Of a DNA stretch of 64,000 bases, positions 40,226 through 48,196 are shown piece after piece (the stretch's first letter is position 1; each line of letters begins with the position of its first letter). The stretch is from positions 1 to 64,000 of the IMG/VR virus record IMGVR_UViG_3300005253_000051; one strand, given 5' to 3'. This DNA comes from a virus. The translations under genes and the position numbers were made by a program. The notes beneath the pieces were generated by a model. It saw only the letters and a program-made list of their open reading frames with translations. It was not told the origin of the DNA and searched no databases.

Positions 40226-40329
40226 CGCACTCTATCGCCATTGGGTTTACTGAAACATCGTCGCTTTAGGCATTGAAGCCCTTCATAGTAGTCTGGGCAG
40301 AGAGCGCGTTTGCAGCTAGAGCAATGCAT
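40222..40329 (-). CDS. 35-residue Cys-rich peptide
   Basis: Starts MHCSSCKRALCPDYY with further Cys (LQCLKRRCFS): five cysteines in 25 residues, probably one zinc site. Basic tail. Its stop overlaps the next gene's start. Confidence 0.45.
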   Translation of the reverse strand: MHCSSCKRALCPDYYEGLQCLKRRCFSKPNGDRVR

Positions 40330-40373
40330 GCTAGGTGGCTGTCGATTGCAGTAATGGACTTTCGATCAGCACA

Positions 40374-41069
40374 TCAACTCAGGCAGATCGGCGTGAGCGC
40401 ACACATGAAGTTGAAGCAAGTAATGGCAAAGGGCCCAACAATGCGGTTAATTATCTGTGTCCGTGGACCGGTTAAGCCGATAGGTGCAAACAACTCATCA
40501 TGGATCGCTACTTCAGAGTTCTCACTGAGCGAAACACCAAATGTCGATTCACCCGACTGCTCTAGCGTCATACCCGTAGGGGGTGTTTGCAGATCAATAA
40601 ACTGGCCCCCGTGAGCGTCCGCGCTAACACAATACACGAGCACAGTATTCTGAATCGTGGTGAGTATCGAGGGCGCCGTCATGACAATGAACGGGGCACC
40701 AAAACTGATATTGATCCCGGGGTTTTGAGCATTGATAGGCGTTGTCGGATTCACGTTGGTATAACCGGCCATGTTGACAGCGTAAATGGCCGCCTGAACC
40801 GTACTAAACGTTGCGATCAGTGGTGATCCAACTGGAACCACCAAAGAAAATACTGCGAATTGTGTAATATGGGTGCCTGTTGGGGTTTGAGCTAGCTGCA
40901 CCCACGGATCAGAACCAGTCTGAATAATCGGATCTGAAGTTACAGCCGGTACGGTTGCAGCTACCGCAGCGATCAGAACATCACCTGCGACGGTTCCAAC
41001 TGGGTAGGCAGCCGCGATCGAGGTGACAGGGGCTCCCACTCCAACAGCTGTACAAAGTACATTAGACAT
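40374..41069 (-). CDS. Virion-like beta-sandwich protein
   Basis: 231 residues. Repeated beta strands with Thr/Val/Pro-rich loops (TVAGDVLIAAVAATV; WVQLAQTPTGTHITQFAVF; SAVNM-type hydrophobic strands) look like an immunoglobulin-like or lectin-like domain of phage surface proteins. Few charges. It leads a group of structural-looking genes. Function inferred from composition and context. Confidence 0.55.
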   Translation of the reverse strand: MSNVLCTAVGVGAPVTSIAAAYPVGTVAGDVLIAAVAATVPAVTSDPIIQTGSDPWVQLAQTPTGTHITQFAVFSLVVPVGSPLIATFSTVQAAIYAVNMAGYTNVNPTTPINAQNPGINISFGAPFIVMTAPSILTTIQNTVLVYCVSADAHGGQFIDLQTPPTGMTLEQSGESTFGVSLSENSEVAIHDELFAPIGLTGPRTQIINRIVGPFAITCFNFMCALTPICLS

Positions 41070-41070
41070 C

Positions 41071-41472
41071 TTACTCGTTGGTATGCACAGTGCAGGAGGT
41101 CTCGCGAATTGCGATGACCGCTGTCACGCTACACGGAGGACCGTTGTAAAAAACAGCATCACCAGGGCTAATGTGCGTGTGAGGATTCCAGAACAACACG
41201 TTGATCGTGGTGAGAGCGGGCGCTACAAAAATGACTTCCACAGTGCCTGTGGGACCCTGTGCAGGTTCTGAGTGCGTCACACCGAGCCAAGCATCAATCG
41301 GCATCAGCGGCACCACCATAACTCGTGACGCATTCAGGAGAGAGCCGAACAGAGGCGGATCAGGATCAAAATTTAGGTTGGTCTGAATGAGCCCGGTATC
41401 GACAACGGTAACCCCAACCGACAGCTCGATTTGCTGCCGGTTCCACATGAGCTGTCCTGCTTGAAGTGACAC
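41071..41472 (-). CDS. Virion-like protein
   Basis: 133 residues, beta-rich (VEVIFVAPALTTINVLFWN; GDAVFYNGPPCSVTAVI), almost devoid of long helices. No family recognised. Abuts both neighbours in the structural group. Confidence 0.5.
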   Translation of the reverse strand: MSLQAGQLMWNRQQIELSVGVTVVDTGLIQTNLNFDPDPPLFGSLLNASRVMVVPLMPIDAWLGVTHSEPAQGPTGTVEVIFVAPALTTINVLFWNPHTHISPGDAVFYNGPPCSVTAVIAIRETSCTVHTNE

Positions 41473-41723
41473 TATCTCCCAGGGCGATACTTGGCACAGC
41501 GGCGTCCAGCGCGCGTCATCTTGAAGCGCACGCAGTGACGTAGACTGCCGCCCATGGTGCCCGGCCCGTACTTAGCGCACCTGCGACCAGCACGGGTCAT
41601 CTCATAGCGCAAGCAGGTCTTGTACTCGCCACTGAGCCCCTTGCTAGGGCCGTACTTCGCACAGCGTTTGCCAGCACGGGTCATCCTGAAACTAATACAG
41701 GTCTTATATTCTCCGTGCATCAT
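41472..41723 (-). CDS. Basic protein with three RCAKY repeats
   Basis: 83 residues; AGGAGG lies upstream. Three near-identical copies of C-x3-[FY]-x-M-T-R-A-G-[KR]-R-C-A-K-Y (starting near residues 9, 38 and 67) joined by Gly/Ser linkers. The clearest member of the family, showing growth by repeat duplication. Possible roles: DNA condensation, virion surface binding. Confidence 0.65.
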   Translation of the reverse strand: MMHGEYKTCISFRMTRAGKRCAKYGPSKGLSGEYKTCLRYEMTRAGRRCAKYGPGTMGGSLRHCVRFKMTRAGRRCAKYRPGR

Positions 41724-41735
41724 GGTCGAATCCTC

Positions 41736-42170
41736 CTACGAGGCATCAGTGAACGGGCGCCCGACTACCAGCACCGTGAGAAAGGCCAGATCGCTAAAAA
41801 GAGTTGAATACAGCGTGCCCCCAACCAATTCAATTAGCGGCGCTAGCACACCCGGGGCCTGGTAAAACCTCAGGTGCCCTGAATTGATTCCAGCAGGGGC
41901 TGTATCGCGCTCCCATAAGACAGACAGGCTCGTGGTGCCCCCCACCCCCGGAGTAGGTTGCTCTAGCAAGGTGGGAATGCAAGCATGAACCTCTCGAAAA
42001 AGATTCAGCCCCGCAATCCCAAAATCTAGAGGTTCACCGCCTACAGGATAAGTATTCCCGTCGGCAGGATCAATCGCGATATCTGCGACCACGATCGGCA
42101 GATCACCAGCGTTCGGAGACGGAAGCGTGGTGTTGGTGTTGTACCGAACAGTGATGGTAGAAAGAGCCAT
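41736..42170 (-). CDS. Virion-like protein
   Basis: 144 residues. Beta-rich (TITVRYNTNTTLPSPNAG; IVVADIAIDPADGNTYPVGG; TSLSVLWERDTAPAG). Similar in style to the neighbours. No family recognised. Confidence 0.5.
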   Translation of the reverse strand: MALSTITVRYNTNTTLPSPNAGDLPIVVADIAIDPADGNTYPVGGEPLDFGIAGLNLFREVHACIPTLLEQPTPGVGGTTSLSVLWERDTAPAGINSGHLRFYQAPGVLAPLIELVGGTLYSTLFSDLAFLTVLVVGRPFTDAS

Positions 42171-42172
42171 TG

Positions 42173-42325
42173 CTACCTTTCCAGACAGTCACTCATACAG
42201 CGGCGAAACCGAGGTTTGCCCTTGCACACCCTTCGAGCGCAGTTGGCGAACCTCTTCTGCTGTGATGTTTCACGACGACCGAGTGTCCTGCGACGGGGGC
42301 GATAGCGTTTGCGTCTACGAGCCAT
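42173..42325 (-). CDS. Small Arg-rich Cys protein
   Basis: 50 residues from MARRRKRYRPRRR with a strong AGGAGG site. Four Cys in the C-terminal half (ANCARRVCKGKPRFRRC, SDCLER) fit two disulfides or a metal site in a helical hairpin. Likely binds DNA or RNA. Confidence 0.6.
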   Translation of the reverse strand: MARRRKRYRPRRRTLGRRETSQQKRFANCARRVCKGKPRFRRCMSDCLER

Positions 42326-42335
42326 GTTCTTCCTC

Positions 42336-43088
42336 CTAGAAGAGACTGTGAATGGCAAATTCTGGGTTAAGACCTTGGGGAATCACGGTGCTAGAAGCAT
42401 TGTTGGTGAATGCAAACACCTCCAGAAAATCTCCAGCAGTTAGATCGAAATCGCTAGCAAACTCTGTGGTGACGTCAAACCCAACGGTTCCTGTCAAAGT
42501 TTCCGTGGCTTCTACAAGGATTCCGTTGATGGCAATCGTAAGCCTCTGCGTGTGATTGGCAATGGGAGCAACTGTCCCGTACTTGGCGGTAACAGCATAC
42601 CGACCGGGGCTAGCGATCACGAAACGACTGAGTGGAAGATTTACGATTCCACCGAAATCGTATTCGAGCGTATTGAACAAGAGCTTCGTATCAGGAAAAC
42701 CCGCAGGGATTGCTTGCGTGACCGTATTCCGCATCTTCCCTGCAGCAGTTGCCTCTCCTGCCGACGAAACCCCTTGATTGAGGATGAATGGCTGCGGGAC
42801 CAAGGAGCCATCTGGTTGAGCGCCAGGTTGAGGCTGAGTCGATCCGAACTCACGGCGAATCGTGTGCCACGAGCTAGCCCAAACATCGACCGCATCAGGA
42901 GACTCGTCGGCTAGACGCGTGACCGTGATGTCGATGTCGTCTGCCGTAACTTGGAAGCCACCTTCGTTCGGCGCCACAATATCAGGGACGAGGTTTCGCG
43001 GAGGGTTGACCAGTCCATGAGGAAGAGAAACCGGAACACCAACAACTAGGCCGGTGAACTGGACGATGCTTTCGATTTTGATTCCCAT
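42336..43088 (-). CDS. Virion-like paralog B
   Basis: 250 residues. N-block: VQFTGLVVGVPVSLPHGL, LVPDIVAPNEGGFQV, VDVWASSWHTIRREFGS. The C-terminal domain (ALTIAINGILVEATETLTG; FDLTAGDFLEVFAFTNNAS) is a TNF/C1q-like beta fold. The HGL...P pattern near the start is typical of phage fibre and surface proteins. It is the first of three tandem copies. Confidence 0.65.
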   Translation of the reverse strand: MGIKIESIVQFTGLVVGVPVSLPHGLVNPPRNLVPDIVAPNEGGFQVTADDIDITVTRLADESPDAVDVWASSWHTIRREFGSTQPQPGAQPDGSLVPQPFILNQGVSSAGEATAAGKMRNTVTQAIPAGFPDTKLLFNTLEYDFGGIVNLPLSRFVIASPGRYAVTAKYGTVAPIANHTQRLTIAINGILVEATETLTGTVGFDVTTEFASDFDLTAGDFLEVFAFTNNASSTVIPQGLNPEFAIHSLF

Positions 43089-43099
43089 AGTCCTGAACC

Positions 43100-43849
43100 C
43101 TAGAAGTTGCTGTGGATGGCGAACACAGGCTCGCGGCCGTTTGCAATCAGTGTACTAGCGCCGGCAGACAAGAATGCAAATACCTCCAGGAAATCTCCAG
43201 CGACTAGATTGAAGTCGCTAGCGAATACTGGAGTGATTCCGAACGCGATTGATGCTGTCAATTCTTCTACAGTCTCCACAAAAATCCCGTTGATGGCAAT
43301 CGTAAGTTGCTGCGTGAAAGCAGCACCGGGGGCAGTCGTCGCATACTTGGATGTAACGGTATACCGACCAGGTTCAGTGATCACGAAACGATCAAGTCCG
43401 ATGTTTACGATTCCACCGAAATCGTAATCGATCGAGTCAAACGCGACCTTTGTGTTTACCCCTGCGGGGATTGCTTGAATAACAAGCGCTCGTATCTTTG
43501 CGGTAACAGCTGCCTCCCCTGATTCCGAAACCCCTTGGTTGATGATGAACGGCTGTGGAACCAGCGAACCATCCGGCTGAATACCGGGCTGAGGCTGAGT
43601 CGATCCGAACTCGCGGCGGATCGTGTGCCACGAGCTAGCCCAAACATCGACCGAATCAGGAGACTCGTCGGCTAGGCGCGTAACCGTAATGTTGGTGTCA
43701 TCGGCAGTGACCAGGAAGCCGCCTTCGTTTGGCGCCACAACATCAGGGACGAGCTTTCGCGGAGGGTTGACCAGCCCGTGGGGAAGAGAGACCGGATCAT
43801 CAACAATGAGATCGATGAACTGGACGATTGCTTCGATTTTGATTCCCAT
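43100..43849 (-). CDS. Virion-like paralog C
   Basis: 249 residues. About 75-80% like copies B and D by eye in the first 120 residues; differences cluster in the middle (EAAVTAKIRALVIQAIPAG) and near the end (LSAGASTLIANGREPVF). The N-block has FIDLIVDDPVSL instead of FTGLVVGVPVSL. Divergence is mostly conservative, suggesting functional copies. Confidence 0.65.
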   Translation of the reverse strand: MGIKIEAIVQFIDLIVDDPVSLPHGLVNPPRKLVPDVVAPNEGGFLVTADDTNITVTRLADESPDSVDVWASSWHTIRREFGSTQPQPGIQPDGSLVPQPFIINQGVSESGEAAVTAKIRALVIQAIPAGVNTKVAFDSIDYDFGGIVNIGLDRFVITEPGRYTVTSKYATTAPGAAFTQQLTIAINGIFVETVEELTASIAFGITPVFASDFNLVAGDFLEVFAFLSAGASTLIANGREPVFAIHSNF

Positions 43850-43864
43850 AGTCCGAACCCAACC

Positions 43865-44611
43865 CTAGAAGTTGCTATGAACAGCGAACATAGATTCACG
43901 AAGACCCGTGAGTGTGGAGGCGCCAGTGTTGAGTAGAGCAAACACCTCCAAGAAATCTCCAACGGCTAAATCGAAGTCGCTAGCGAATACTACGGTAACT
44001 CCCCGGCCAGCGATTGATGTAAGAGTTTGAGTAGCCTTTACGAGAATCCCGTTGATGGCAATCGAAAGCCTTTGCACGTGGTTGGCACCAACAGATTGTG
44101 TGCCGTACCTAGCTTCGACGCTGTATCGACCAGCGGTAACGATCACGAATCGATCGAGCCCGATGTTTACGATTCCACCGAAATCGTAATCGGTCACATC
44201 GAATGTGAGTTTCGTGTCTGCCGCCGCTGGAAGCACTTGAGCGACAGAAGCTGTAATCTTCCCGGAGACGGCCGCCTCTGCCGCTTGTGAAACCCCTTGG
44301 TTGATCACGAATGGCTGCGGAACCAGTGAACCATCTGGCTGGATACCGGGCTGGGGTTGAGTCGATCCGAACTCGCGCCGCATTGTGTGCCACGAGCTGG
44401 CCCAGACATCGACCGCATCAGGAGAATCGTCGGCAAGACGCGTGACTGTGATGTCGATGTCGTCTGCGGTAACTTGGAAACCGCCTTCGTTCGGCACCAA
44501 AAGGTCGGGGACAAGATTTCGCGGAGGGTTGACCAACCCGTGGGGAAGAGCGACCGGCACGCCAACAGCTAGATTGGTGAACTGGACGATGCTTTCGATT
44601 TTAATTCCCAT
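43865..44611 (-). CDS. Virion-like paralog D
   Basis: 248 residues. N-block FTNLAVGVPVALPHGL; middle ASVAQVLPAAADTKLTFDV; end LTGLRESMFAVHSNF. The C-terminal Phe ending is shared with B and C (IHSLF, IHSNF, VHSNF), as expected for a trimeric beta domain with a buried C-terminus. First gene of its run after the non-coding gap. Confidence 0.65.
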   Translation of the reverse strand: MGIKIESIVQFTNLAVGVPVALPHGLVNPPRNLVPDLLVPNEGGFQVTADDIDITVTRLADDSPDAVDVWASSWHTMRREFGSTQPQPGIQPDGSLVPQPFVINQGVSQAAEAAVSGKITASVAQVLPAAADTKLTFDVTDYDFGGIVNIGLDRFVIVTAGRYSVEARYGTQSVGANHVQRLSIAINGILVKATQTLTSIAGRGVTVVFASDFDLAVGDFLEVFALLNTGASTLTGLRESMFAVHSNF

Positions 44612-44718
44612 GGGATAACTCTACTCGCTTCCAGCGGGGTTCGAACTGCTCTTACCATACCAAACCATTCGGGATCACTGTAGTAATGAAGCCCGCCAGA
44701 GCTGAAAATAGAGTTATT
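44612..44718. other. Non-coding gap with 9-bp inverted repeat
   Basis: ATAACTCTA (44615-44623) and TAGAGTTAT (44709-44717) enclose about 85 bases containing the palindrome GTTCGAAC. It may fold as a structured leader of the virion genes. A tRNA was considered and rejected because no cloverleaf fits. Confidence 0.3.
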
Positions 44719-45531
44719 TCATAACGTTGTCGTGATGATCACGCACGGAGCATCCCCACGGCCGGCGGGGTCTGAGTTGATCGCGCGCTTTTCGCCCGTA
44801 AGTTCCAAGTGAGCCCACTCGCTGTAGAGATACTGGATCAACTCGGTGTTCGCGTTGTGCGCGATCACTGCGACGCCGCGCTCATGGGCTAGGAAAAGCT
44901 CTTCGGCGAGTCGAGTCTGATCGTCGTCGGAGAACCCCGAGGCGACGTAGTTTACATAGCCGCCATGGTAGGGGGGATCTATGTAGAGCAAGTCGCCGCA
45001 CTTCGCCGCGTGGATCGGCTCGACAAAATCTAGTGCTACCAGCGTCGTGCCTTGGAGTACAGTGGCTACTTCCTGGAGGTGTTCGAGGTTCGGAAAAAGC
45101 CCCGCGTCGCGCCGATTCGGATCGCCAAAGGGCACGTTGAATCCCCCGCTTTTGTTCTCGCGGTGCAACCCGTTGAAGCCGGTTTTGTTCAGATAGATAA
45201 ACCGCGCTGCACGCTCGATCGAACACGTTGGATCTTGCTCACGGATCCAGCAGTAGTAGTCCTTGGTGATGCAGTTGCCCAGCATATCCAGCATCGTCCT
45301 AAGCCGCTCGCACGGTACATCCCGAACGACGCGGTAGAGGTTCATCAGGTCGTCACAGGCGTCGCTGAGGAACATCTGAGGACGCGCTACAGCCAGCGCC
45401 ATCGCGCCGCCGCCGACGAACGGCTCGATATACCGGCCGCCGGTCTTGTCGAGCAACGTTGAGATGCGCGAGCTGAGAACGGGGACAGCCCATGCTTTCC
45501 CGCCCGCCCACTTGAGTAGGGGCTTAGTCAA
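44719..45531 (-). CDS. Dam-type DNA adenine-N6 methyltransferase
   Basis: 270 residues, usual for the family. Motifs in order: LLKWAGGK (SAM), YIEPFVGGGAM, and DPPYHGG (catalytic DPPY) near residue 180. The C-terminal segment IAHNANTELI is also typical. It methylates adenine, probably in GATC or a similar short site, to protect phage DNA from restriction or to time events. Overlaps the HNH gene start by eight bases. Confidence 0.9.
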   Translation of the reverse strand: MTKPLLKWAGGKAWAVPVLSSRISTLLDKTGGRYIEPFVGGGAMALAVARPQMFLSDACDDLMNLYRVVRDVPCERLRTMLDMLGNCITKDYYCWIREQDPTCSIERAARFIYLNKTGFNGLHRENKSGGFNVPFGDPNRRDAGLFPNLEHLQEVATVLQGTTLVALDFVEPIHAAKCGDLLYIDPPYHGGYVNYVASGFSDDDQTRLAEELFLAHERGVAVIAHNANTELIQYLYSEWAHLELTGEKRAINSDPAGRGDAPCVIITTTL

Positions 45532-46162
45532 GATGTGCCCAACTAATGCCGTTTACGATCCTACTGATTTGTGATCTAGAAACACCGTATTTTTTGGAAA
45601 GCGCTTTCTTGGTCATTGAGTCTTTGGCGTACGCTTTACGAATCATTTTTACTTGGTACTCGTTCAGCTTTTCTCCTGGTTTTGGAATACCTTTATTCTG
45701 AAATGTATTCTGTCCCCAACGAACACCATTTACGATTTTCCTGATCTGCCCTTGGGACACACCATAATTTTCAGCTAGTGCCTTAGCCGTCACTGAACTT
45801 TCAGCGTATGCTTTACGAATCGCCGTTACTTGGTCCCTGCTCAGCTTTTGTGCTGGTATGCCTTTCTTCTGAAAGACATTCCTGCCCTTGTTCCACATGT
45901 CGCGGCTATTATCAGCAGCCGTTCCTAACCACAGGTGATCAGGCCGGACACAGATAGGATTATCGCAGTGATGACATACCATCAGCCCTTCGGGGATTTC
46001 CCCGTAAACTAATTCCCACGACACACGGTGTGCTCTACGTGATGACCATGGCCCTGAACGAACTTGACCGTAGTCGCCCCGAGTCTTAGAGCCAGTCCAC
46101 AGCCAGCACTCCCCCGACTTGTCTACCTTGACCCAGAACCGATCAGCTAATGCCCTAGTCAT
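45524..46162 (-). CDS. HNH homing-type endonuclease with two helix-turn-helix repeats
   Basis: 212 residues. Nuclease part: CWLWTGSKTRGDYGQV, AHRVSWELVYGEIPEGL, VCHHCDNPICVRPDHLWLG (HNH with zinc). The C-terminal half has two tandem repeats of about 55 residues, each with a helix-turn-helix (ALAENYGVSQGQIRKIVNG; ALSKKYGVSRSQISRIVNG), the usual DNA-reading part of free-standing homing nucleases. The region lies between Dam and a small membrane protein, consistent with mobility. Confidence 0.85.
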   Translation of the reverse strand: MTRALADRFWVKVDKSGECWLWTGSKTRGDYGQVRSGPWSSRRAHRVSWELVYGEIPEGLMVCHHCDNPICVRPDHLWLGTAADNSRDMWNKGRNVFQKKGIPAQKLSRDQVTAIRKAYAESSVTAKALAENYGVSQGQIRKIVNGVRWGQNTFQNKGIPKPGEKLNEYQVKMIRKAYAKDSMTKKALSKKYGVSRSQISRIVNGISWAHLD

Positions 46163-46286
46163 TTTTCATCACCGGGAAAACACACCTGGTGAGCCTATCG
46201 ACTTTTCTCTCTAGTGACAGCACGCGCCACACGAACATGCTCACCCACATAGACAACCCCACCACCACAAACTCGATGCCTGTCAT
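46155..46286 (-). CDS. 43-residue membrane peptide next to RiPP-like gene
   Basis: Starts MTGIEFVVVGLSMWVSMFVW, one membrane helix, then a basic end (RVLSLERKVDRLTR). Begins two bases after the RiPP-like gene's stop. It could be an immunity or accessory peptide; position is the only support. Confidence 0.45.
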   Translation of the reverse strand: MTGIEFVVVGLSMWVSMFVWRVLSLERKVDRLTRCVFPVMKND

Positions 46287-46288
46287 GG

Positions 46289-46486
46289 TCAACACAGTTT
46301 CGGAAAGGCGCTCGTGCATCCCAGATTGGGATCAGAGCAAGGGCCACAGAACGTGAAGCGGTAGCAAGTAGCCTTGAGGGAACAGATAACAGACCACAGA
46401 GTGAGCACGCCGCCAGCTCGAACATGATCGAGTTGACGGACGGTGAGCCTGGACAACTTGAGCTTAGATCGTTGTTTACGTTTCAT
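46289..46486 (-). CDS. RiPP precursor-like peptide with GG leader
   Basis: 65 residues; a strong GGAGGGGAG site precedes the ATG. The leader (KLKLSRLTVRQLDHVRAGG) has the pattern of class I lanthipeptide/natural-product precursor leaders (KLxLxxLTVxxL...xxVxGG) and ends in a Gly-Gly cleavage site at residues 25-26. The 39-residue core has six Cys and eight Ser/Thr (VICSLKATCYRF; FCGPCSD). No modification enzyme or exporter is in the window, so host enzymes would be needed. It may be a bacteriocin-like decoy or signal. Confidence 0.6.
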   Translation of the reverse strand: MKRKQRSKLKLSRLTVRQLDHVRAGGVLTLWSVICSLKATCYRFTFCGPCSDPNLGCTSAFPKLC

Positions 46487-46828
46487 CTACTCCCCTCCGA
46501 TAATCGCGGTGTAGATCTCGCCGTTCACTACGGAGCCGATGCTCTGCGACGCCTTCGCCAGTTCACTTAGAACCTTTTCGAGCAGAGCTATCTCGCTTCT
46601 TCCGGCCATTCCTTGTGTTGCTATCGCGCCGCTGCTGCCCTGAATCGCGAGCATCGAGATCGCGTCGGCCGACGACTTCACCATCTCCTTGATCTGGCGA
46701 AGCGTCGCGATCTTTTCCATGATCTCGCTCTGAGCTTTTGCCATCGTCGCCGCTGCCCCGAGCACTTCCTTCTGAATCGTGTGCTTCGGAACCATCTGGA
46801 TCTGTACGTTCGCCTGTGCCTGGCTCAT
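46487..46828 (-). CDS. Coiled-coil hypothetical protein
   Basis: 113 residues. Almost all helix (EVLGAAATMAKAQSEIMEKI; LLEKVLSELAKASQSIG) with a Gly/Ser-rich middle. It overlaps the TSCPD protein in another frame for 266 bases; ribosome site AGAGG supports this start. Function unknown. Confidence 0.5.
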   Translation of the reverse strand: MSQAQANVQIQMVPKHTIQKEVLGAAATMAKAQSEIMEKIATLRQIKEMVKSSADAISMLAIQGSSGAIATQGMAGRSEIALLEKVLSELAKASQSIGSVVNGEIYTAIIGGE

Positions 46829-47177
46829 CTAGAAACCTCTTTTCTAACCAGCGGCAAATGTAGCTCACTGGACTTTCTGCAAATCGAATCGCGTGGGTAT
46901 CGGTCATCCCCGCGGGCTCGAAGCGCATGTTTTTGAACTTGTCCACAATGACTTGCAATGGCGTGCCCGTCTGCAAAAGCAGAGAGACCGCGATGGCCCA
47001 CGCATCGATAAAACCAGAGACGTCGGAACCCTGCTTGTCCATCTTGACGAAAATCTCGCCGAGACGTCCATCGGGGTAAAGCCCGACGGTAACGTAGCCC
47101 TTATGGTCCTCCTTGGCGTGGATTACGAACTTGTGCGTGATGCCGCGCCGCTCTGCGGGCAGACGTTCTCTAGTCAT
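46563..47177 (-). CDS. TSCPD-domain protein, ribonucleotide reductase-associated
   Basis: 204 residues as an open frame. Residues 1-125 follow the TSCPD domain (ERLPAERRGITHKFVI; YVTVGLYPDGRLGEIF; DAWAIAVSLLLQTG; FEPAGMTD), usually found at the end of class II reductases or alone beside nrd genes. The remaining 80 residues are Asp/Arg/Ser low complexity and may be an overlap artefact. It suggests a ribonucleotide reductase elsewhere in the genome. Confidence 0.7.
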   Translation of the reverse strand: MTRERLPAERRGITHKFVIHAKEDHKGYVTVGLYPDGRLGEIFVKMDKQGSDVSGFIDAWAIAVSLLLQTGTPLQVIVDKFKNMRFEPAGMTDTHAIRFAESPVSYICRWLEKRFLDEPGTGERTDPDGSEAHDSEGSARGSGDDGKSSERDHGKDRDASPDQGDGEVVGRRDLDARDSGQQRRDSNTRNGRKKRDSSARKGSK

Positions 47178-47421
47178 GTTTTCCTTTTGGTAACTCAAAC
47201 TCCGAAGCGGCAGCAAGTTCGGCGCTCAGTTGGCGCGTGTAGACTCGATCCAATTCAGGAAGCCCGCTTTCTAGAGTCATGGCCCACGTCTGAAGTCCGA
47301 TCACCAGAGCGATCAGCTCTTGGTGGATCTTGTCGTCTGGCACGAGTGCTAGCCGAGTTGTAATTAGATCTAGGACTTGCTCAACGACCTCTCGTGAGCG
47401 ATGTACTGCTTCGGGTGTCAT
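47170..47421 (-). CDS. Helical hypothetical protein
   Basis: 83 residues, all helix (EVVEQVLDLITTRLALVP; QELIALVIGLQTWAMTLE). Overlaps the TSCPD gene by eight bases. No family recognised. Confidence 0.5.
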   Translation of the reverse strand: MTPEAVHRSREVVEQVLDLITTRLALVPDDKIHQELIALVIGLQTWAMTLESGLPELDRVYTRQLSAELAAASEFELPKGKHD

Positions 47422-47429
47422 TGTAGAAA

Positions 47430-47809
47430 GACGCCTCTACTGGATCGGAAATTCACCATACCTTACTCATGAAACGCTTGCTTGCGATGCGCTTGAGCAG
47501 TAGCAATAGCTTCTAACCAAACCTCGTTGTTGGACACGGGTACCCAAAGAATGCCTTCATCTGTTTCGACTTTGAAATGCACTTCTGCATTTTGGGTAAC
47601 TGTAGCCAGGTCGGTATCGTTTTCTTCATAGGCTTCATGAAGCAAAACCCGAACAGGAAGACCTTCCCGAAGAGCGCCCGACCAAAGCAAGTACCTACCA
47701 GGATTCATATGGCTCAAAACGTGATGCATTAGTTGCTCTTTTCCTTTTCCGACTCCGGCGGCAGCCGCCGCCCCTCAGTGAGTGGTGTACTGCGACGCCT
47801 CTACTGGAT
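47430..47809. repeat. 16-bp direct repeat in two leaders
   Basis: GACGCCTCTACTGGAT occurs at 47430-47445 and 47794-47809 (plus-strand reading), once in the leader of the gene at 47421 and once at the end of the gene at 47801 ahead of 47729. A shared regulatory or processing site is possible. Confidence 0.4.
47463..47729 (-). CDS. Hypothetical beta-rich protein
   Basis: 88 residues. GALREGLPVRVLLHEAYEEN and VHFKVETDEGILWVPVSN suggest a small beta domain; helix at the end (WLEAIATAQAHRKQAF). No family recognised. Confidence 0.5.
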   Translation of the reverse strand: MHHVLSHMNPGRYLLWSGALREGLPVRVLLHEAYEENDTDLATVTQNAEVHFKVETDEGILWVPVSNNEVWLEAIATAQAHRKQAFHE

Positions 47810-48193
47810 ACCTAGCTTTTCGCTAACAAGCACCGCCCAGCACTCATGGCATCGTCCCCCGGTCCCTCTCGCCGTAAACGGAAGTCCGCATTCACACGGC
47901 GGCGGCAGGGGCGGAAGATCGTCCGTGTTCAGCACGGACGACACACTCATGCCCAGCACAGGCGGCACCAAGTCTTTCTGAATGGAACGAATCCGACGCC
48001 AAATCACGGCGCCCAACGTGAGCGTGACCAAGAGTCCCACGATCCGAACACCCGCAGACCACGGGTTGTCGTCTCGAATTTCGGCGGCTACTAGAAAAAC
48101 GAACTCGATCAACGAAATCGTGCCGAGAAGCGCTGCCGCTGCGAGAATCTTCTTGACGTTCTTAGACGCCGTTTCACTGAGTCCAGGAATCAT
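47801..48193 (-). CDS. Membrane protein with C-terminal zinc ribbon
   Basis: 130 residues. Two membrane helices (ILAAAALLGTISLIEFVFLV and VRIVGLLVTLTLGAVIWRRI), then a Pro/Asp linker (DDLPPLPPP) and a zinc ribbon (CECGLPF and RCHECW). Function unknown. Confidence 0.6.
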   Translation of the reverse strand: MIPGLSETASKNVKKILAAAALLGTISLIEFVFLVAAEIRDDNPWSAGVRIVGLLVTLTLGAVIWRRIRSIQKDLVPPVLGMSVSSVLNTDDLPPLPPPCECGLPFTARGTGGRCHECWAVLVSEKLGIQ

Positions 48194-48196
48194 TTC

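Noticed and set aside
44612-44718. tRNA suggested by GTTCGAAC
   Set aside because: No acceptor, D or anticodon stem fits on either strand; the element is a palindrome inside a larger inverted repeat.
46195-46425. 76-residue frame overlapping the RiPP-like gene
   Set aside because: The other frame has the ribosome site, the leader pattern and the GG site; this one is a shadow.
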